Positions 45,399 to 53,582 of a DNA stretch of 64,000 nt are shown piece after piece (positions within the stretch are counted from its first letter, which is position 1; each line of letters starts with the position of its first letter). Source of the DNA: Sphingomonas sp. (lineage in GTDB: Bacteria; Pseudomonadota; Alphaproteobacteria; Sphingomonadales; Sphingomonadaceae); assembly GCF_024508665.1 (NCBI RefSeq), contig NZ_JANINP010000007.1, positions 1,116,001-1,180,000 of the forward strand, in the 5' to 3' direction. Made by a program: the position numbers and the translations under genes. A model generated the notes under the pieces. The model did not search any database, had not been told where the DNA came from, and saw nothing but the letters and a program-made list of their open reading frames with translations.

Positions 45399-45570
45399 TC
45401 CCCTCTCCCCTTGCGGGAGAGGGAGGGGCCCGCTGCCGAAGGCAGTGGGAGGGAGAGGGGGGCGAGCGCAACGCGCTCGCGCGGCGCGAGGCGCCGCTCA
45501 CCCTCTCCAACCTTCGCTAGGCAGCAAGCTGCCAAGCTACGGTATCCTCTCCCGTCAAGGGAGAGGAGGT
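45399..45570. repeat. intergenic repeat cluster (family B) between trpB and trpA
   Basis: It contains CCCCTCTCCCCTTGCGGGAG, a second GGGAGGGAGAGGGG arm, and TCCTCTCCCGTCAAGGGAG with a short stem at 45545-45567. The 184-base gap has no reading frame that looks coding. The end next to trpA provides its SD. It could partly attenuate transcription between trpB and trpA. Confidence 0.75.
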
Positions 45571-45582
45571 TATTCTGGGCCG

Positions 45583-46824
45583 TCATATCTTCACTCCCAG
45601 CGCTTCGGCGACGGTGAAGATATCCTTGTCGCCGCGACCGCACAGGTTCGCCAGGATGATTTGGTTCTCGTCCATTTCCCGCGCTTTCTTCGTCACAGCT
45701 GCGATGGCGTGCGAAGGTTCGAGCGCGGGGATGATCCCCTCGGTGCGGCACAGGAGCTGGAAGGCGTCGAGCGCTTCTTGGTCGGTCGCGGAGGTGTAGT
45801 CGACGCGGCCGGTTTCCTTGAGCCATGCGTGCTCGGGACCGATGCCCGGATAGTCGAGCCCCGCCGAGATCGAATGCGCTTCCGCGATCTGGCCGTCCTC
45901 ATCCTGGAGCAAATACGTCCGGTTGCCGTGGAGGATGCCGGGGAAGCCGCCCGCCAGGCTCGCGGCGTGCTTGCGCTCGAGCCCTTCGCCGGCCGCCTCG
46001 ACACCAAGCATCTTGACGTCGGGATTGTCGAGAAACGGGTGAAAAAGCCCGATCGCGTTCGATCCGCCACCGATCGCCGCGACCAGCAGGTCGGGGAGGC
46101 GATTGATCCGCGCCAGCATCTGCGCGCGCGCTTCCTTGCCGATCACAGACTGAAAATCGCGGACCAGTTCGGGATAGGGATGCGGCCCCGCCGCGGTGCC
46201 GATGATATAGAAAGTGTCGTGGACGTTGGCGACCCAGTCGCGCAGCGCCTCGTTCATCGCGTCCTTCAGCGTGTTGGCGCCGCTGGTGACCGGAATCACT
46301 TCGGCGCCGAGCAGCTTCATCCGGAACACATTGGGCTGCTGCCGCTCGACGTCCTTGGCGCCCATATAGATCACGCAAGGCAGGCCGAAGCGGGCGCAGA
46401 CCGTGGCGGTGGCGACGCCATGCTGGCCGGCGCCGGTTTCGGCGATGATCCGCGTCTTGCCCATGCGACGCGCGAGCAGGATCTGGCCAATGCAATTGTT
46501 GATCTTGTGCGCGCCGGTATGATTGAGCTCGTCGCGCTTGAACCAGATCTGCGCGCCCTTGCCGGGCTCGGAACCCGCGCGAATCGCGGCAGTCAGGCGT
46601 TCGGCAAAGTAGAGCGGGCTGGGGCGGCCGACATAATGTTCGAGCAGATCGTCGAATTCCTGCGCGAAGGCGGGATCGGCCTGTGCCGCGCGATATTCGC
46701 GTTCGAGGTCGAGGATCAGCGGCATCAGCGTCTCGGCGACGAAGCGGCCGCCGAACTGGCCGAAATGGCCGCGCTCGTCGGGCTGGGCGCGAAACGTATT
46801 CGACAAATGGGTAGAGTCCGTCAT
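45583..46824 (-). CDS. trpB: tryptophan synthase beta subunit
   Basis: This 413-aa PLP enzyme joins indole and serine. It has the PLP lysine in LNHTGAHKINN, the phosphate-binding GGGSNA loop, and the N-terminal GHFGQFGGRFVAETLM. ATG 46824 has GAGGAAAT nine bases upstream; an upstream in-frame ATG has no family similarity. Confidence 0.98.
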   Translation of the reverse strand: MTDSTHLSNTFRAQPDERGHFGQFGGRFVAETLMPLILDLEREYRAAQADPAFAQEFDDLLEHYVGRPSPLYFAERLTAAIRAGSEPGKGAQIWFKRDELNHTGAHKINNCIGQILLARRMGKTRIIAETGAGQHGVATATVCARFGLPCVIYMGAKDVERQQPNVFRMKLLGAEVIPVTSGANTLKDAMNEALRDWVANVHDTFYIIGTAAGPHPYPELVRDFQSVIGKEARAQMLARINRLPDLLVAAIGGGSNAIGLFHPFLDNPDVKMLGVEAAGEGLERKHAASLAGGFPGILHGNRTYLLQDEDGQIAEAHSISAGLDYPGIGPEHAWLKETGRVDYTSATDQEALDAFQLLCRTEGIIPALEPSHAIAAVTKKAREMDENQIILANLCGRGDKDIFTVAEALGVKI

Positions 46825-46917
46825 CACCGTTATTTCCTCGTCACAACATGGGTCCAATCGCTTCGAACAGCGATCAGCGCCATCGTTGCGGAATGCACAG
46901 GGCAGGGAGGATCGGCA

Positions 46918-47553
46918 TCAGCATTGCGCCACCGCTTTAAGGAACGCGGCGATCTTGTCCACATCCTTGACACCAGGCGCCGATTCCAGCCCGGATGACG
47001 CGTCGACCAATGTCGCGCCGGTCCGCGCTGCGGCTTCCGCCACGTTATCGGGCGTGAGTCCTCCCGATAGCGCCCAGGGCATGACGTGGCGGAACCCGTC
47101 GAGCAGGCTCCAGTCGAATCGGATCCCCATGCCGCCCGGCCGGGTTGCGCCTTCGGGGGTCTTGGCGTCGAACAGAATCCTGTCGGCCGCGCCGCGATAG
47201 TCGAGCGCGCTATCCAGATCGGCTCGCGTCTTGACCGCGATGGCCACCCACACCGGAATACGTGCCTGGATAGCGGCGGCACGAGCGGGCGTCGCGCCAT
47301 GGAGCTGAACCGCGTCGAGCTTGCCGGCTGCAATCGCCGCTTCGAGCAGGGCGTCGTCCGGGTCGACGAACACGCCGACGCGCGACACGCTTGCCGGTAT
47401 GCGGGCGGCGAGGCCCGCAGCGGTGTCGAACGACAAATTGCGCGGCGAAGGGGCGAAGAACATCAGCCCGACATGACTCGCCCCACCGGCAATCGCGGCG
47501 TCGAGCGTTTCGGGCGTGCTGAGGCCGCAGATCTTGGCGGTGACGCGAGGCAT
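46918..47553 (-). CDS. trpF: phosphoribosylanthranilate isomerase
   Basis: The 211-aa enzyme isomerises phosphoribosylanthranilate to CdRP. It has the catalytic Cys in AKICGLST near the N-terminus and the conserved PWALSGGLTPDNVAEA. ATG 47553 gives the usual length. The palindromic CTATATAG lies directly upstream (47561-47568), close enough for a very short leader. Confidence 0.95.
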   Translation of the reverse strand: MPRVTAKICGLSTPETLDAAIAGGASHVGLMFFAPSPRNLSFDTAAGLAARIPASVSRVGVFVDPDDALLEAAIAAGKLDAVQLHGATPARAAAIQARIPVWVAIAVKTRADLDSALDYRGAADRILFDAKTPEGATRPGGMGIRFDWSLLDGFRHVMPWALSGGLTPDNVAEAAARTGATLVDASSGLESAPGVKDVDKIAAFLKAVAQC

Positions 47554-47656
47554 GGCGGCGCTATATAGGCGTCGAGCGACAAATGACCATGCGGGCGCGG
47601 TCCGACGCAGGGGGCTCAATAGCCGATCGTCTCCAAGCGGCGGTTTGATACCTGGC

Positions 47657-48163
47657 TCAGTCGAGCCGCTTTTCCAGCACGACCATGTGAAGCGGCGGGT
47701 CGACAACGATCGGGAAATCTCGGGTGCCCGCAGTGGCGTAGCCCCGGCGCTCATAGAAGGCGATCAGTTCGGCACGCCGGTCGATCACCGCCATCTCTAT
47801 CCGGTCGGCGCCGAACGCTTCGCGCGCGGTCTCTTCCGCGGATGCGATCAATTGCTTGCCATAGCCGCCCGCCTGTAATTGCGGATCGACGCAAAGCAGA
47901 CCGAGATAAGCGAGCCCGCCGCCGCTGTTCGCGACCCGGACGCAGCCGATCATCCGCTCGCCATCGAACCCGACGAGCAGGCGCTCCGCCGGATCGGCGA
48001 TCATCGCTTCCAGTTCGTCGATACCGATCCGTTCGCCATCGAGCAGATCGGCCTCGTGCGTCCATCCGGCGCGCGCGTCATCGCCGCGATAGGCGCGCTG
48101 GATCAGCGGCTGAAGCGTTGCGAGATCGTCGCGTCGGGCGACGTGGACCGCCAAATCGGACAT
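47657..48163 (-). CDS. GNAT family N-acetyltransferase
   Basis: The 168-aa protein starts at ATG 48163 and contains LCVDPQLQAGGYGKQLIASAEETA, the acetyl-CoA pyrophosphate loop, and FYERRGY near the C-terminus. It lies between pyrF and trpF on the same strand. The substrate is unknown; nothing ties it to tryptophan or pyrimidine synthesis beyond position. Confidence 0.85.
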   Translation of the reverse strand: MSDLAVHVARRDDLATLQPLIQRAYRGDDARAGWTHEADLLDGERIGIDELEAMIADPAERLLVGFDGERMIGCVRVANSGGGLAYLGLLCVDPQLQAGGYGKQLIASAEETAREAFGADRIEMAVIDRRAELIAFYERRGYATAGTRDFPIVVDPPLHMVVLEKRLD

Positions 48164-48173
48164 CGCAGCTGAC

Positions 48174-48848
48174 CTAGAGCGTCGCGCCGATCTCGCGCGC
48201 GGCGAGGTCGGGATCTTCCGCCGCGGTGATCGGCCGTCCCACCACCAGGATCGAAGCACCGGCATCGACGGCGGCGCGCGGCGTTACCACCCGTTTCTGG
48301 TCGCCGATGGCGCCGTTGGCCGGCCGTACGCCTGGTACGACGAAAAAGCCCTTAGGCCACAATTTGTGCGCCGCGCGGACTTCCTCGCCCGAGCAGACGA
48401 TGCCGTCGACTCCCGCGTCCATGGCCAGTTCGGTTAGCCGCAACACCTGATCGTGCGCCGACCCCGCCACGCCGGTCGCGCGCAGGTCATTTTCGTCGAG
48501 GCTGGTCAGCATGGTCACCGCGACGACCTTGGTATTGCTCGGCGCCGCCGCCTTGGCATCCTCGAGCATCGCGCGGCCGCCGCTGGCATGGACCGTCAGC
48601 ACCGCGGGCTCGAGCCCGCGCAGCGCCTGGATCGCCTTTCCGACCGTATTGGGAATGTCGTGCAGCTTGAGGTCGAGGAAGATCGGCAGCCCGAGGTCGT
48701 GCATTTCCAGCACACCATGACGGCCATTGGCCATGAAGAATTCGAGGCCCAGCTTGATGCCGCCGACATGGTGGCGGACGCGCGTGGCGATCGCCTTGGC
48801 CTTGTCGATATCGGGAGTGTCGAGCGCGACGTAGATGCGGCTGGTCAT
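48174..48848 (-). CDS. pyrF: orotidine 5'-phosphate decarboxylase
   Basis: The 224-aa TIM barrel makes UMP. It has the active-site FLDLKLHDIPNTV and the phosphate-binding VVGRPITAAEDP. The start at 48848 shares an ATGA overlap with the stop of the lapA-like gene. Confidence 0.97.
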   Translation of the reverse strand: MTSRIYVALDTPDIDKAKAIATRVRHHVGGIKLGLEFFMANGRHGVLEMHDLGLPIFLDLKLHDIPNTVGKAIQALRGLEPAVLTVHASGGRAMLEDAKAAAPSNTKVVAVTMLTSLDENDLRATGVAGSAHDQVLRLTELAMDAGVDGIVCSGEEVRAAHKLWPKGFFVVPGVRPANGAIGDQKRVVTPRAAVDAGASILVVGRPITAAEDPDLAAREIGATL

Positions 48849-49207
48849 GGAGTCAGCTCAAGCGGCGGCTGTTTCGGCGGCTCGGGAGGGGCCGGCGGTG
48901 CGGTCGCTGCGACCGGCGCGGCAAGCGTGGGGCCCGGATCGGCGCCCATCGGCACCACGGGCTTGAGATCGGCGATGATGCGCTCCGCCGTCGTCAGCCG
49001 CTGCGTCAGGCGCCAGCGGATCGTCCGGTAATAGAGCCAGGTCGGGATTACCCCGGCGAGAAACATGAACAACATCATGAAGGGAAGGTTCACTTCCGCG
49101 ACCAGCCCTCCCCAAAGGTTGATCGTCACCCAGCTCCAATTGCCATAGGTGAAGATCGCCGCGGCGAAGCTGATCAGGCACCAGAAGAGGATCTTGAGGA
49201 ACTGCAT
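48845..49207 (-). CDS. lapA: LapA domain (DUF1049) inner membrane protein
   Basis: This 120-aa protein has two N-terminal transmembrane helices (FLKILFWCLISFAAAIFTYG; FMMLFMFLAGVIPTWLYY), then a short coiled-coil-like region and a Pro-rich tail. It matches the LapA/DUF1049 pattern. It is ATGA-coupled to pyrF. LapA partners LapB in lipopolysaccharide regulation in enterics; here only the LapA-like part is present. Confidence 0.75.
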   Translation of the reverse strand: MQFLKILFWCLISFAAAIFTYGNWSWVTINLWGGLVAEVNLPFMMLFMFLAGVIPTWLYYRTIRWRLTQRLTTAERIIADLKPVVPMGADPGPTLAAPVAATAPPAPPEPPKQPPLELTP

Positions 49208-49300
49208 GGGCGGGACGCTAGCGGGACCGGTCCAGTTTGGCCAGACTTCCCGCGATCCTCCCGTCGGCGACAGGGAGGACCGAAGGGGTTGGCTTCAGCC

Positions 49301-49957
49301 TCACCGAATCGGCGAGTTCGGGTCGAGCCGCATATCCAGATACTTGTCCACGCTGCCCATCAGCTCGCCCATTTCGTGCTCGAAGAAATGGTTCGCCTTG
49401 GGGATCGTGTCGTGGTGGATCGTGATGTGCTTCTGGGTACGCAACTTGTCGACAAGCTTCTGCACCGCGATCGGCGTGACGACCTCGTCATTCTCGCCTT
49501 GGATGATGATCCCCGAAGCAGGGCAGGGAGCGAGGAAAGTGAAGTCGAACATGTTCGCCGGCGGAGCGATCGAGATGAAACCGCGGATTTCCGGGCGGCG
49601 CATCAGCAATTGCATACCGATCCACGCGCCGAATCCAAATCCGGCGACCCAGGTGGTCGACGCCTCGGGGTGAAAGCTCTGCACCCAGTCGAGCGCCGAG
49701 GCGGCATCGCTCAATTCGCCGATCCCGTTGTCGAACACGCCCTGGCTCTTGCCGACGCCACGGAAATTGAAGCGCAACGTCGCGAAGCCGCGGCGCTGGA
49801 AGGTCTTGTAGAGTTCGATCACGATGCGATTGTTCATCGTGCCGCCCGACATCGGGTGCGGATGCAGGATCATCGCAACCGGCGCACGCGGCTTGGGCGC
49901 GGGGGCGAAACGACCTTCGAGACGGCCCTCGGGGCCGGGAAAAATGACTTCGGGCAT
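49301..49957 (-). CDS. alpha/beta hydrolase family protein lacking the nucleophile serine
   Basis: This 218-aa alpha/beta-hydrolase of the small COG2945-like type carries LHPHPMSGGTMNNR, the oxyanion region. The nucleophile elbow, normally GxSxG, reads G106-F-G-F-G110, so position 108 is Gly rather than Ser. The acid (GENDEVV) and His (KANHFFEH) positions are retained. It may therefore be a non-catalytic or altered hydrolase. It is divergent from the cysteine desulfurase operon. Confidence 0.8.
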   Translation of the reverse strand: MPEVIFPGPEGRLEGRFAPAPKPRAPVAMILHPHPMSGGTMNNRIVIELYKTFQRRGFATLRFNFRGVGKSQGVFDNGIGELSDAASALDWVQSFHPEASTTWVAGFGFGAWIGMQLLMRRPEIRGFISIAPPANMFDFTFLAPCPASGIIIQGENDEVVTPIAVQKLVDKLRTQKHITIHHDTIPKANHFFEHEMGELMGSVDKYLDMRLDPNSPIR

Positions 49958-50058
49958 CGTATCCTGTTCTTTTAGCCGCAGAGGCGCCGGTGTGGCGCTA
50001 AAGGTTGCGCGCTATATAGGCAGAAGGCCCCAACACGCAATTGGAACGAATCGGACCG

Positions 50059-51135
50059 ATGGTCACAAAGCGCATCTATCTCGACCATGCCGCGACCACG
50101 CCGCTCCTGTCGGCGGCGCGCGACGCCATGGCCGACGGATTTGCGCGCTGGGCCAATCCGTCGTCGCCGCATGCCGAGGGCCGCGCGGCCAAGGCGATGC
50201 TGGAAAGGGCACGGACGCAAGTCGCCGCGGCTTATGGCTGGGCAGGCGAGGTCTTGTTCACCAGCGGATCGAGCGAGGCGCTGGCGATCGCCCTGACGCG
50301 CTCGACGGTGACGCGCCGATTGGCGAGTGCGGTCGAGCACGATGCGGTGCTGCGCGCCGCCTACGACATCGCGCTGGTTCCCGTAGATTCGGCGGGGCTG
50401 GTCGATCGGGCCGCGCTCGAGTCAGCCATGGCCGGCGACGGACGGGCGGTGGTTGCGATCCAATGGGCCAATAGCGAGACCGGCATCCGCCAGCCGATCG
50501 CCGAGCTGGCCGACCAGGTTCACGCCGCGGGCCACCTGTTGCTGGTCGATGCAGCGCAGATGCCGGCCGACACCGACCGCGAGGTCGCGCGGCATGCCGA
50601 TTTCGTCGCGCTGTCGGCGCACAAGCGCGGCGGGCCGATCGGTGTCGGGGCGCTGCTCGTCCGCGATCTCGCGGCGCTCGATCCGACCGGCGGTCAGGAA
50701 CGCGGCTATCGACCGGGCACCGAGAACATGCCCGGCATCGTCGGCTATGCAGCAGCGCTGGCTGAACCCGAGGATGTCGCCACTTATCGGCAATTGCGCG
50801 ATCATCTCGACGCCGAGATCAGGGCAGCGGGCGGCGAACCGGTGCTTGCCGAGGCTTTCCGCCACCCCGCGATCGGGTCGTATCGCATGCCCGGCGTCGC
50901 GGCGACGACGCAGCTGATTCGCTTCGATATGGCCGGGATCGCCGTATCGGCGGGGAGCGCCTGCGCGAGCGGCAGCATGAAGCCGAGCCACGTCTTGTCG
51001 GCGATGGGATGGGACGTGCAGGCGTCGCAGCAAGTGGTACGGGTCAGTTTCGGACGGTCGACTACGCGCGCCGATCTCGACGCATTCGTCGCGGCGTGGC
51101 GCGAAATCGCGACATCGCTGGCGCGCGCGGCATGA
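50059..51135 (+). CDS. cysteine desulfurase family aminotransferase (first of pair)
   Basis: This 358-aa class-V PLP enzyme starts at ATG 50059 (TTG 50041 is an in-frame alternative). The PLP lysine is K189 (SAHKRGGPIG) and the sulfur-accepting cysteine C302 lies in GSACASGS. It would take sulfur from cysteine for Fe-S or thio-modification. The GGGQERG stretch reads PTGGQERGY here. It is ATGA-coupled to a second, paralogous desulfurase. Confidence 0.9.
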   Translation: MVTKRIYLDHAATTPLLSAARDAMADGFARWANPSSPHAEGRAAKAMLERARTQVAAAYGWAGEVLFTSGSSEALAIALTRSTVTRRLASAVEHDAVLRAAYDIALVPVDSAGLVDRAALESAMAGDGRAVVAIQWANSETGIRQPIAELADQVHAAGHLLLVDAAQMPADTDREVARHADFVALSAHKRGGPIGVGALLVRDLAALDPTGGQERGYRPGTENMPGIVGYAAALAEPEDVATYRQLRDHLDAEIRAAGGEPVLAEAFRHPAIGSYRMPGVAATTQLIRFDMAGIAVSAGSACASGSMKPSHVLSAMGWDVQASQQVVRVSFGRSTTRADLDAFVAAWREIATSLARAA

Positions 51136-52211
51136 TCTATCTCGACTATCAGGCGACCACGCCGCTCGCGCCCGAGGCGCTGGACGCGATGCTGCCCTGG
51201 CTGCGCGACCAGCACGCCAATCCGCATTCGGCGCATGGACCGGGGCGCGCGGCCAAGGCGGCGATCGAGGTGGCACGTGCGCAGGTTGCCGCGTTGCTGC
51301 CCGCCGGGGGCGCCGTCAGCTTCACCGGCGGCGCGACCGAGGCGCTCAACTGGGCGATCAAAGGCGTCGGCGGTCCGACCGTGACCATCGCCACCGAACA
51401 TGCCGCGGTGCTCGACGCCGTGGAAGCCGTAGGGGACTCGCTGGTGCTGCCGGTGCAGCGCGACGGGCTTGTCGATCTCGACGCGGCGCGTGCGGCGATT
51501 CGCCCTGGCGTGAAGCTGGTCGCGGCGATGCTGGTCAATAACGAGATCGGGGTGATCCAGCCTATCGCGGAACTGGCCGCGCTGGCGCATCAGGCCGGCG
51601 CCCTGTTCCTGTGCGATGCGGTGCAGGGCTATGGCCGCGTGGCGATTCCGGAAGGCTGCGATCTCATCGCCTTGTCGGCGCACAAGATCCACGGGCCAAA
51701 GGGGATCGGCGCGCTATGGATCCGCGAAGGGATAGAGCTGGCACCGCTGCTCCACGGCGGCGGGCAGGAGCCTGCAGGGCGATCTGGCACGCTTAGCCCC
51801 GCTCTGTGCGCCGGATTTGGCGCTGCGGCGGCACTGATGGCGGCGCGGCGCGATTCCGACGCGGCGCATGTCGAGCGGTTGTGGACGACGGCGCGTGCAA
51901 CGCTGGGTGCGGACTGGATCGTCAACGGATCGGTCGAGCATCGCTATCGCGGCAATCTCAACGTCCGGCGCGACGGGCTGGACGTCGCGCGGTTGATGTC
52001 CGACCTGCGCGACATCGCCTTCTCGGCCGGCTCGGCTTGCGCCAGTGGGTCAGGGCGGCCGAGTCATGTGCTTGAGGCGATCGGGTTGAGCGATGCGCAG
52101 GCGCGCAACAGCATCCGTATCGGTTTCGGACGCTATACTACCGAGGAGGAATTGGTGGACGCGCTACAGCGCATCGACGCCGCGGCACGGGCGCAGAGAA
52201 TCGCGGCATGA
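51132..52211 (+). CDS. cysteine desulfurase family aminotransferase (second of pair)
   Basis: This 359-aa paralogue has PLP lysine K185 (SAHKIHGPKGIGAL) and catalytic C303 (GSACASGSGRPSH). It keeps the GGGQE stretch. ATG 51132 overlaps the first gene's stop, and its own stop overlaps the ferredoxin start. The pair and ferredoxin form one translationally coupled unit, so they may act as a heteromeric or stepwise sulfur-transfer system. Confidence 0.9.
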   Translation: MIYLDYQATTPLAPEALDAMLPWLRDQHANPHSAHGPGRAAKAAIEVARAQVAALLPAGGAVSFTGGATEALNWAIKGVGGPTVTIATEHAAVLDAVEAVGDSLVLPVQRDGLVDLDAARAAIRPGVKLVAAMLVNNEIGVIQPIAELAALAHQAGALFLCDAVQGYGRVAIPEGCDLIALSAHKIHGPKGIGALWIREGIELAPLLHGGGQEPAGRSGTLSPALCAGFGAAAALMAARRDSDAAHVERLWTTARATLGADWIVNGSVEHRYRGNLNVRRDGLDVARLMSDLRDIAFSAGSACASGSGRPSHVLEAIGLSDAQARNSIRIGFGRYTTEEELVDALQRIDAAARAQRIAA

Positions 52212-52540
52212 CGCGCGTGATCTTCATCGAGCGCGACGGCGCCACGCGCGAAGTCGAGGCGCGGCAGGGCGATCGGCTGCTCGACCTCGCCCAGAATGCC
52301 GGCGAGCCGCTTGAAGGGACGTGCGAAGGCCAGATGGCCTGTTCGACCTGTCACGTTATCATCGACGCCGACGACTTCGCGAAATTGCCTCCCGCGGTGG
52401 AGGAGGAAGAGGACATGCTCGACCTTGCGGCCGGCGCCACCCGATACAGCCGTCTTGCGTGCCAGATCTGGCTGAGCGACGTGATCGAGACGCTGACCGT
52501 GCGCATTCCGGCCGACGCCAAAAACATGCAGGGACGCTGA
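52208..52540 (+). CDS. [2Fe-2S] ferredoxin (adrenodoxin type)
   Basis: The 110-aa protein has cluster ligands C39, C45, C48 (CEGQMACSTC) and C85 (RLACQI), the C-x5-C-x2-C...C pattern of Isc-type ferredoxins. ATG 52208 overlaps the second desulfurase stop. It probably gives electrons for cluster assembly or serves a P450 or Rieske enzyme. Confidence 0.93.
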   Translation: MTRVIFIERDGATREVEARQGDRLLDLAQNAGEPLEGTCEGQMACSTCHVIIDADDFAKLPPAVEEEEDMLDLAAGATRYSRLACQIWLSDVIETLTVRIPADAKNMQGR

Positions 52541-52586
52541 CCTAAATTTCGTCCAAAGCGGCGCGATCCATTATTATTCCGTTCCT

Positions 52587-52612
52587 GGAACGGCCCGCCC
52601 ATGGTAAGCGTT
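52587..52612 (+). promoter_or_regulatory. EcfG-type general stress promoter
   Basis: GGAAC (52587-52591), a 17-base spacer and CGTT (52609-52612) match the consensus GGAAC-N16/17-CGTT used by EcfG sigma factors of alphaproteobacteria. The -35 is half of a 15-bp palindrome (52579-52593). It lies about 40 bases upstream of the start of the small secreted protein at 52652. Confidence 0.7.
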
Positions 52613-52651
52613 GGCGCACGCCGGGGGGCGAAAAACATGGAGAGATACGCC

Positions 52652-52852
52652 ATGAAATTCCTCGCTGTCGTTGCTGCCGGAGTTCTCGCCGCGTCGGCAT
52701 TCACGCCGATTACGTCTGCCAGCGCGGCGCCTGCGCCCGATCGCTGGAGCCACGGTCATCATCATGGATGGAAATGGAAGAAGGTGTGCAAGGTCCGCTG
52801 GCATCATGGCCGCAAGATCCGGACTTGCCGCAACGTGCGCGTGCGCTGGTAA
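52652..52852 (+). CDS. small secreted basic protein (stress-linked)
   Basis: This 66-aa protein starts at ATG 52652 with GGAGAG upstream. A signal peptide (about 1-26, ending ASAA) is followed by a His/Trp/Lys-rich part. At the C-terminus is C46-K-V-R-W-H-H-G-R-K-I-R-T-C59, a motif shared with the protein at 53583-53939. Two cysteines can form a disulfide in the periplasm. An EcfG-type promoter precedes it. Function unknown. Confidence 0.7.
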   Translation: MKFLAVVAAGVLAASAFTPITSASAAPAPDRWSHGHHHGWKWKKVCKVRWHHGRKIRTCRNVRVRW

Positions 52853-52870
52853 GCGCCGAATTCTAATCGC

Positions 52871-52899
52871 TTGAAAGCGCCGCCCGATCCCGCCATATG
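52871..52899 (+). promoter_or_regulatory. sigma-70 promoter of ffs
   Basis: TTGAAA (52871-52876), a 17-base spacer and CATATG (52894-52899) are seven bases upstream of the expected 5' end of the SRP RNA at 52906. The spacing fits transcription start exactly. Confidence 0.7.
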
Positions 52900-52905
52900 C
52901 GCGGC

Positions 52906-52997
52906 GGGAGTCGGGCGGACGCAATCGTCGCCAACCCGGTCAGGTCCGGAAGGAAGCAGCCGTAACGATTTCGTTGCGGGTCGTTCCGGCTCCCACC
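52906..52997 (+). ncRNA. ffs: signal recognition particle RNA (small 4.5S-type)
   Basis: The conserved domain IV core GGTCAGGTCCGGAAGGAAGC is present, and the ends GGGAGTCGG and CCGGCTCCC pair to close the hairpin. The molecule binds Ffh and targets membrane proteins. The gene precedes dnaX and ybaB, a widespread arrangement, though two protein genes lie between here. Ends are estimated from pairing. Confidence 0.93.
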
Positions 52998-53001
52998 CAT
53001 C

Positions 53002-53415
53002 TCAATGGAATGGCGGCGAATAGTCGGTCAGCCGCATCGTGCGATCCTCTATCTCGCCCATGATCGGCGCGTCGGGAGAGTTCGTCTCGCGCTTGATCCG
53101 GCTCCATTCTTCATCGGCCCGGAAGGCAGCCCACGACGCTTTCATCGTCGCTTCGTCCTTCCACCGCAGCAGATAGACGAACTCGGGTTTGCCATCGCGC
53201 GTGGCCTCCCAAGTCGCGACGATGTCGAAACCGTGCCGACGCATGATCGCCATGGCGTGGTCGCGAAACCGGGCATGGAAAACGGCCTTGCTCGGCTCGA
53301 ACAATTGATAGGCGCGCAATTGATAGACAGGTGCCGGCGCGGTCTCGGCCACGGCCGCAGGAATCGTCCCGATCGCCAGGGCGAAAGACAGGATCAAACT
53401 GCGAGCCAGGATCAT
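53002..53415 (-). CDS. secreted NIPSNAP-domain protein
   Basis: The 137-aa protein starts at ATG 53415 with GGGGGAGA upstream. A signal peptide (about 1-22, ending AAVA) precedes a ferredoxin-like alpha+beta barrel: VYQLRAYQLFEPSK, WEATRDGKPEFVYLLRWKDEATM, WAAFRADEEW. These match the NIPSNAP family. It ends a few bases from the SRP RNA gene, facing it. The substrate or partner is unknown. Confidence 0.8.
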   Translation of the reverse strand: MILARSLILSFALAIGTIPAAVAETAPAPVYQLRAYQLFEPSKAVFHARFRDHAMAIMRRHGFDIVATWEATRDGKPEFVYLLRWKDEATMKASWAAFRADEEWSRIKRETNSPDAPIMGEIEDRTMRLTDYSPPFH

Positions 53416-53518
53416 GTGACGTCTCCCCCTTACGGAACGCGGTGCGTGGCCGACAATGAGAGTTACATCCAGAATGCGGCTAATCAATCGACTCATGCGC
53501 CGGTTTTGATACGATATC

Positions 53519-53544
53519 GGAACGCGACGGCGCTTTCGCGCATT
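53519..53544 (+). promoter_or_regulatory. near-match to an EcfG promoter before the Gly/Arg/Tyr-rich secreted protein
   Basis: GGAAC (53519-53523), a 17-base spacer and CATT (53541-53544) fit the EcfG pattern with one mismatch in the -10. It lies 39 bases upstream of the start at 53583, similar to the distance at 52652. Confidence 0.35.
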
Positions 53545-53582
53545 GCGACAGTGCCTCTGACCCATGAGGAAAGGAGTCCTGT

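Noticed and set aside
52984..52988. Second EcfG-like site (AACG...GTTCC, minus strand) inside ffs
   Set aside because: The spacer is 15 bases, outside the 16-17 range, and it lies within the RNA gene.
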